Assembly: GCA_944388635.1 (NCBI GenBank)
Contig: CALXJN010000097.1
Coordinates: 1 to 6,739 of the forward strand
From: an uncultured Clostridia bacterium
GTDB taxonomy: Bacteria; Bacillota; Clostridia; TANB77; CAG-508
Length of the DNA stretch: 6,739 nt
Reading direction: 5' to 3'
Shown here piece after piece: positions 5,502 through 6,739 of the stretch (positions are counted from its first letter, which is position 1; each line of letters opens with the position of its first letter). The notes under the pieces are model-generated. The model was not told the origin of the DNA and did no database searches. It worked only from the letters and a program-made list of their open reading frames with translations. The translations under genes were made by a program, and so were the position numbers.

Positions 5502-6722
5502 TTAGTCTTTTCTCCTTATCTTCACATCTTTTTCTAAATTTAAATTGCTTGCTCTTGTTATAAAATCATATCCGTATTTTTCTTTTAGTTTATCTACCGC
5601 ATTATCTATTTTATCTTGTTTTTCATTATCATTATTATTAAATAATGATAATTGTAGTTCGTTTTTTTCTACTAAATTGTCTGCCCTAACTCCAACTAAA
5701 CGTATTGCCATGCCTGTTTTAAACATTTCGTTTAACAGTATTTTTGCAGCTGCAAAAATTTCTTTTGTATTAGATATTGGTGTTTCTAATTTTTTTTGAT
5801 GCGAAAAATCTACAAAGTCTTTAGTCCTAAGCTGTACATTTACAACTGTTGCAAGAAGTTTTTCCTTTCTAAGTCTATATGTTACTTGTTCTGTTAAAGC
5901 AAACAATACTTCTTCTAGCTTTTCTTTGCTTCTTACATCATTTGGTAATGTAACTGAATTGCCAATACTTTTTGGCCTTTCTTTTTTATAAACAACTTCA
6001 GAATTATCTATTCCGGTTAGCATACTCCCACATTAGATTTCCGTGTTTGCCAAAAGTTCTTATTAACTTTTCTTTATCATATTTTGCTAAATCTCCTATA
6101 GTTTTTATCCCCATGTGTTCTAATTTTGGTACAGATTTCCTTCCAAGCATAAATAATTCTGACACAGGAAGGCACCACATCTTTTTTTCTATTTCATTTT
6201 CAAACAATGTGTGTACTCTATCTGGTTTTGTAAAATCCGATGCCATTTTGGCAAGTAATTTGTTGTGTGCCACTCCTACATTTACAGTAAATCCGAATGT
6301 ATCTCTAACTCTTTTATTTATTTCATATGCCTTGTTTAGAAGTGTATCATTCATCAAATATTCTGTCATATCTAAAAAACATTCATCAATGCTAAATCTT
6401 TCTATTTTATCTGTATATTCTAAAAGCATATTATATAATTTATTAGAATATTCTCTATAAATTCTATATTCACATCCGTGGATATACTTTAAGCCCTGGG
6501 CATTTCTTTTTAGCTGAATATATAGTTTCTCCTGTTCTTACTCCGCATTTTTTAGCGAGCATACTTTTAGCTAGAACAATCCCAGCTCTTCTTGTTTCAT
6601 CTCCTCCGTATTATCGCAGGTATTGTTCTTATGTCTAAAGTTTCTCCTGCCTTTAGCATTTCTATAGCTGTCCAACTAAGGAAAGCATTATTAACATCTA
6701 TATGTAATATCTGCCTTACCAT
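5502..6722 (-). CDS. Y-family DNA polymerase (DinB/Pol IV-like), read through three CGGA +1 sites
   Basis: It is predicted to be a translesion DNA polymerase acting at stalled forks. The start is ATG 6720-6722, with a modest GGTGAT (6729-6734) before it and an in-frame stop just upstream. Read in one frame it ends after 41 residues. Skipping the C of CGGA at codons 39, 82 and 236 (corrected numbering) gives an uninterrupted 405-residue protein of normal family length. Palm and finger motifs are HIDVNNAFLSW (7-17, Asp9), IIGGDETRRAGIVLAKS (37-53) and ERFSIDECFLD (107-117, catalytic Asp112 and Glu113), followed by GVAHNKLLAKMASDFTKP and helix-hairpin-helix-like GIKTIGDLAKYD. The little-finger domain follows, and QLSLF (356-360) is a classic beta-clamp-binding motif. 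The phrase VNNAFLSW is what I expect of clostridial members. Apart from the three extra bases nothing looks degraded. Confidence 0.88.
6012..6015 (-). other. CGGA +1 frameshift site 3 in the polymerase gene
   Basis: The zero-frame codons are GCT AAC CGG AAT AGA TAA and the protein continues as AAC (C) GGA ATA GAT AAT TCT. This restores WEYANGIDNSEV, where the NGID glycine is conserved in this type of Y-family polymerase. The zero frame stops three codons after CGG. The preceding codon is AAC. Confidence 0.88.
6475..6478 (-). other. CGGA +1 frameshift site 2 in the polymerase gene
   Basis: The zero-frame codons are TAT CCA CGG ATG TGA and the protein continues as CCA (C) GGA TGT GAA TAT AGA. 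This restores LKVYPGCEYRIYREYSNKLY. The restored glycine 82 is in a loop where I do not expect strict conservation, but both flanks are typical of the family. The zero frame stops two codons after CGG. Confidence 0.83.
6605..6608 (-). other. CGGA +1 frameshift site 1 in the polymerase gene
   Basis: The zero-frame codons are ATA ATA CGG AGG AGA TGA and the protein continues as ATA (C) GGA GGA GAT GAA ACA. This restores PAIIGGDETRR, matching the conserved IGGD segment of the finger domain. The zero frame stops three codons after CGG. The sequence right after the C, GGAGGAG, also resembles a ribosome binding site, which may be incidental. Confidence 0.88.
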
Positions 6723-6739
6723 ATTTTAATCACCACATT

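Noticed and set aside
5972..6460. Plus-strand open frame of 162 codons opposite the polymerase gene, and similar plus-strand frames opposite the rib genes
   Set aside because: Composition is that of antisense shadows of AT-rich coding DNA. I found no ribosome binding sites or recognisable protein features.
3315..6608. The five extra bases as sequencing or assembly errors
   Set aside because: Three sites (GCGGA, ACGGA, ACGGA contexts) are not homopolymer extensions. All five have the same phase and sequence, and fifteen or so out-of-phase CGGA strings are unaffected. An error process would not know the reading frame. Raw reads would still settle it.
3315..6608. Simple reassignment of CGG to another amino acid (Trp or Gln, as known in some bacteria)
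   Set aside because: Changing the amino acid does not restore the frame. Each gene still hits a stop within 2 to 7 codons, and homology resumes only in the +1 frame.

Overview
The window looks like a chromosomal segment from an AT-rich, low-GC Gram-positive bacterium, most likely a Clostridia-type Firmicute. The signs are very low GC, strong AGGAGG-type ribosome binding sites, TTGACW/TATAAT promoters, the ribD-ribE-ribBA-ribH operon order, a clostridial-looking Y-family polymerase and a RelQ/YjbM-type alarmone synthetase.

Layout. Positions 1-433 (minus strand) hold two intact tRNA-Ser genes, GCU and CGA. Each is served by a clear promoter, and a broken tRNA-Ser copy lies between them. Positions 513-837 (plus strand) hold one small two-segment membrane protein gene of DUF4190 type with its own promoter. 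Positions 843-1008 form a dense run of hairpins ending in the rib operon terminator. Positions 1084-4681 (minus strand) carry the complete riboflavin operon, ribD, ribE, ribBA and ribH, behind an extended -10 promoter, but no FMN riboswitch is recognisable. Positions 4671-5343 carry a small alarmone synthetase gene with a strong terminator. Positions 5502-6722 carry a full-length Y-family DNA polymerase gene.

The main observation concerns reading frame. ribE, ribD and the polymerase gene each appear broken, with five breaks in total (1, 1 and 3). All five are the same event: an in-frame CGG codon followed by A, where the protein continues only if the C is skipped and GGA is read as glycine. 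Four of the five restored glycines fall at positions where I expect conserved glycine in these families. I found no other in-frame CGG in any gene of the window, while about fifteen CGGA tetranucleotides in other phases cause no trouble. This is not what decay or homopolymer sequencing error would produce. It suggests that in this organism CGG no longer means arginine and that CGGA is read as glycine by a +1 shift or by four-base decoding.

If that is right, the riboflavin operon and the polymerase are functional. RibD and RibBA make the two precursors (from GTP and ribulose 5-phosphate), RibH joins them to lumazine and RibE makes riboflavin. The polymerase would be an intact translesion enzyme with its catalytic acids and clamp-binding motif.
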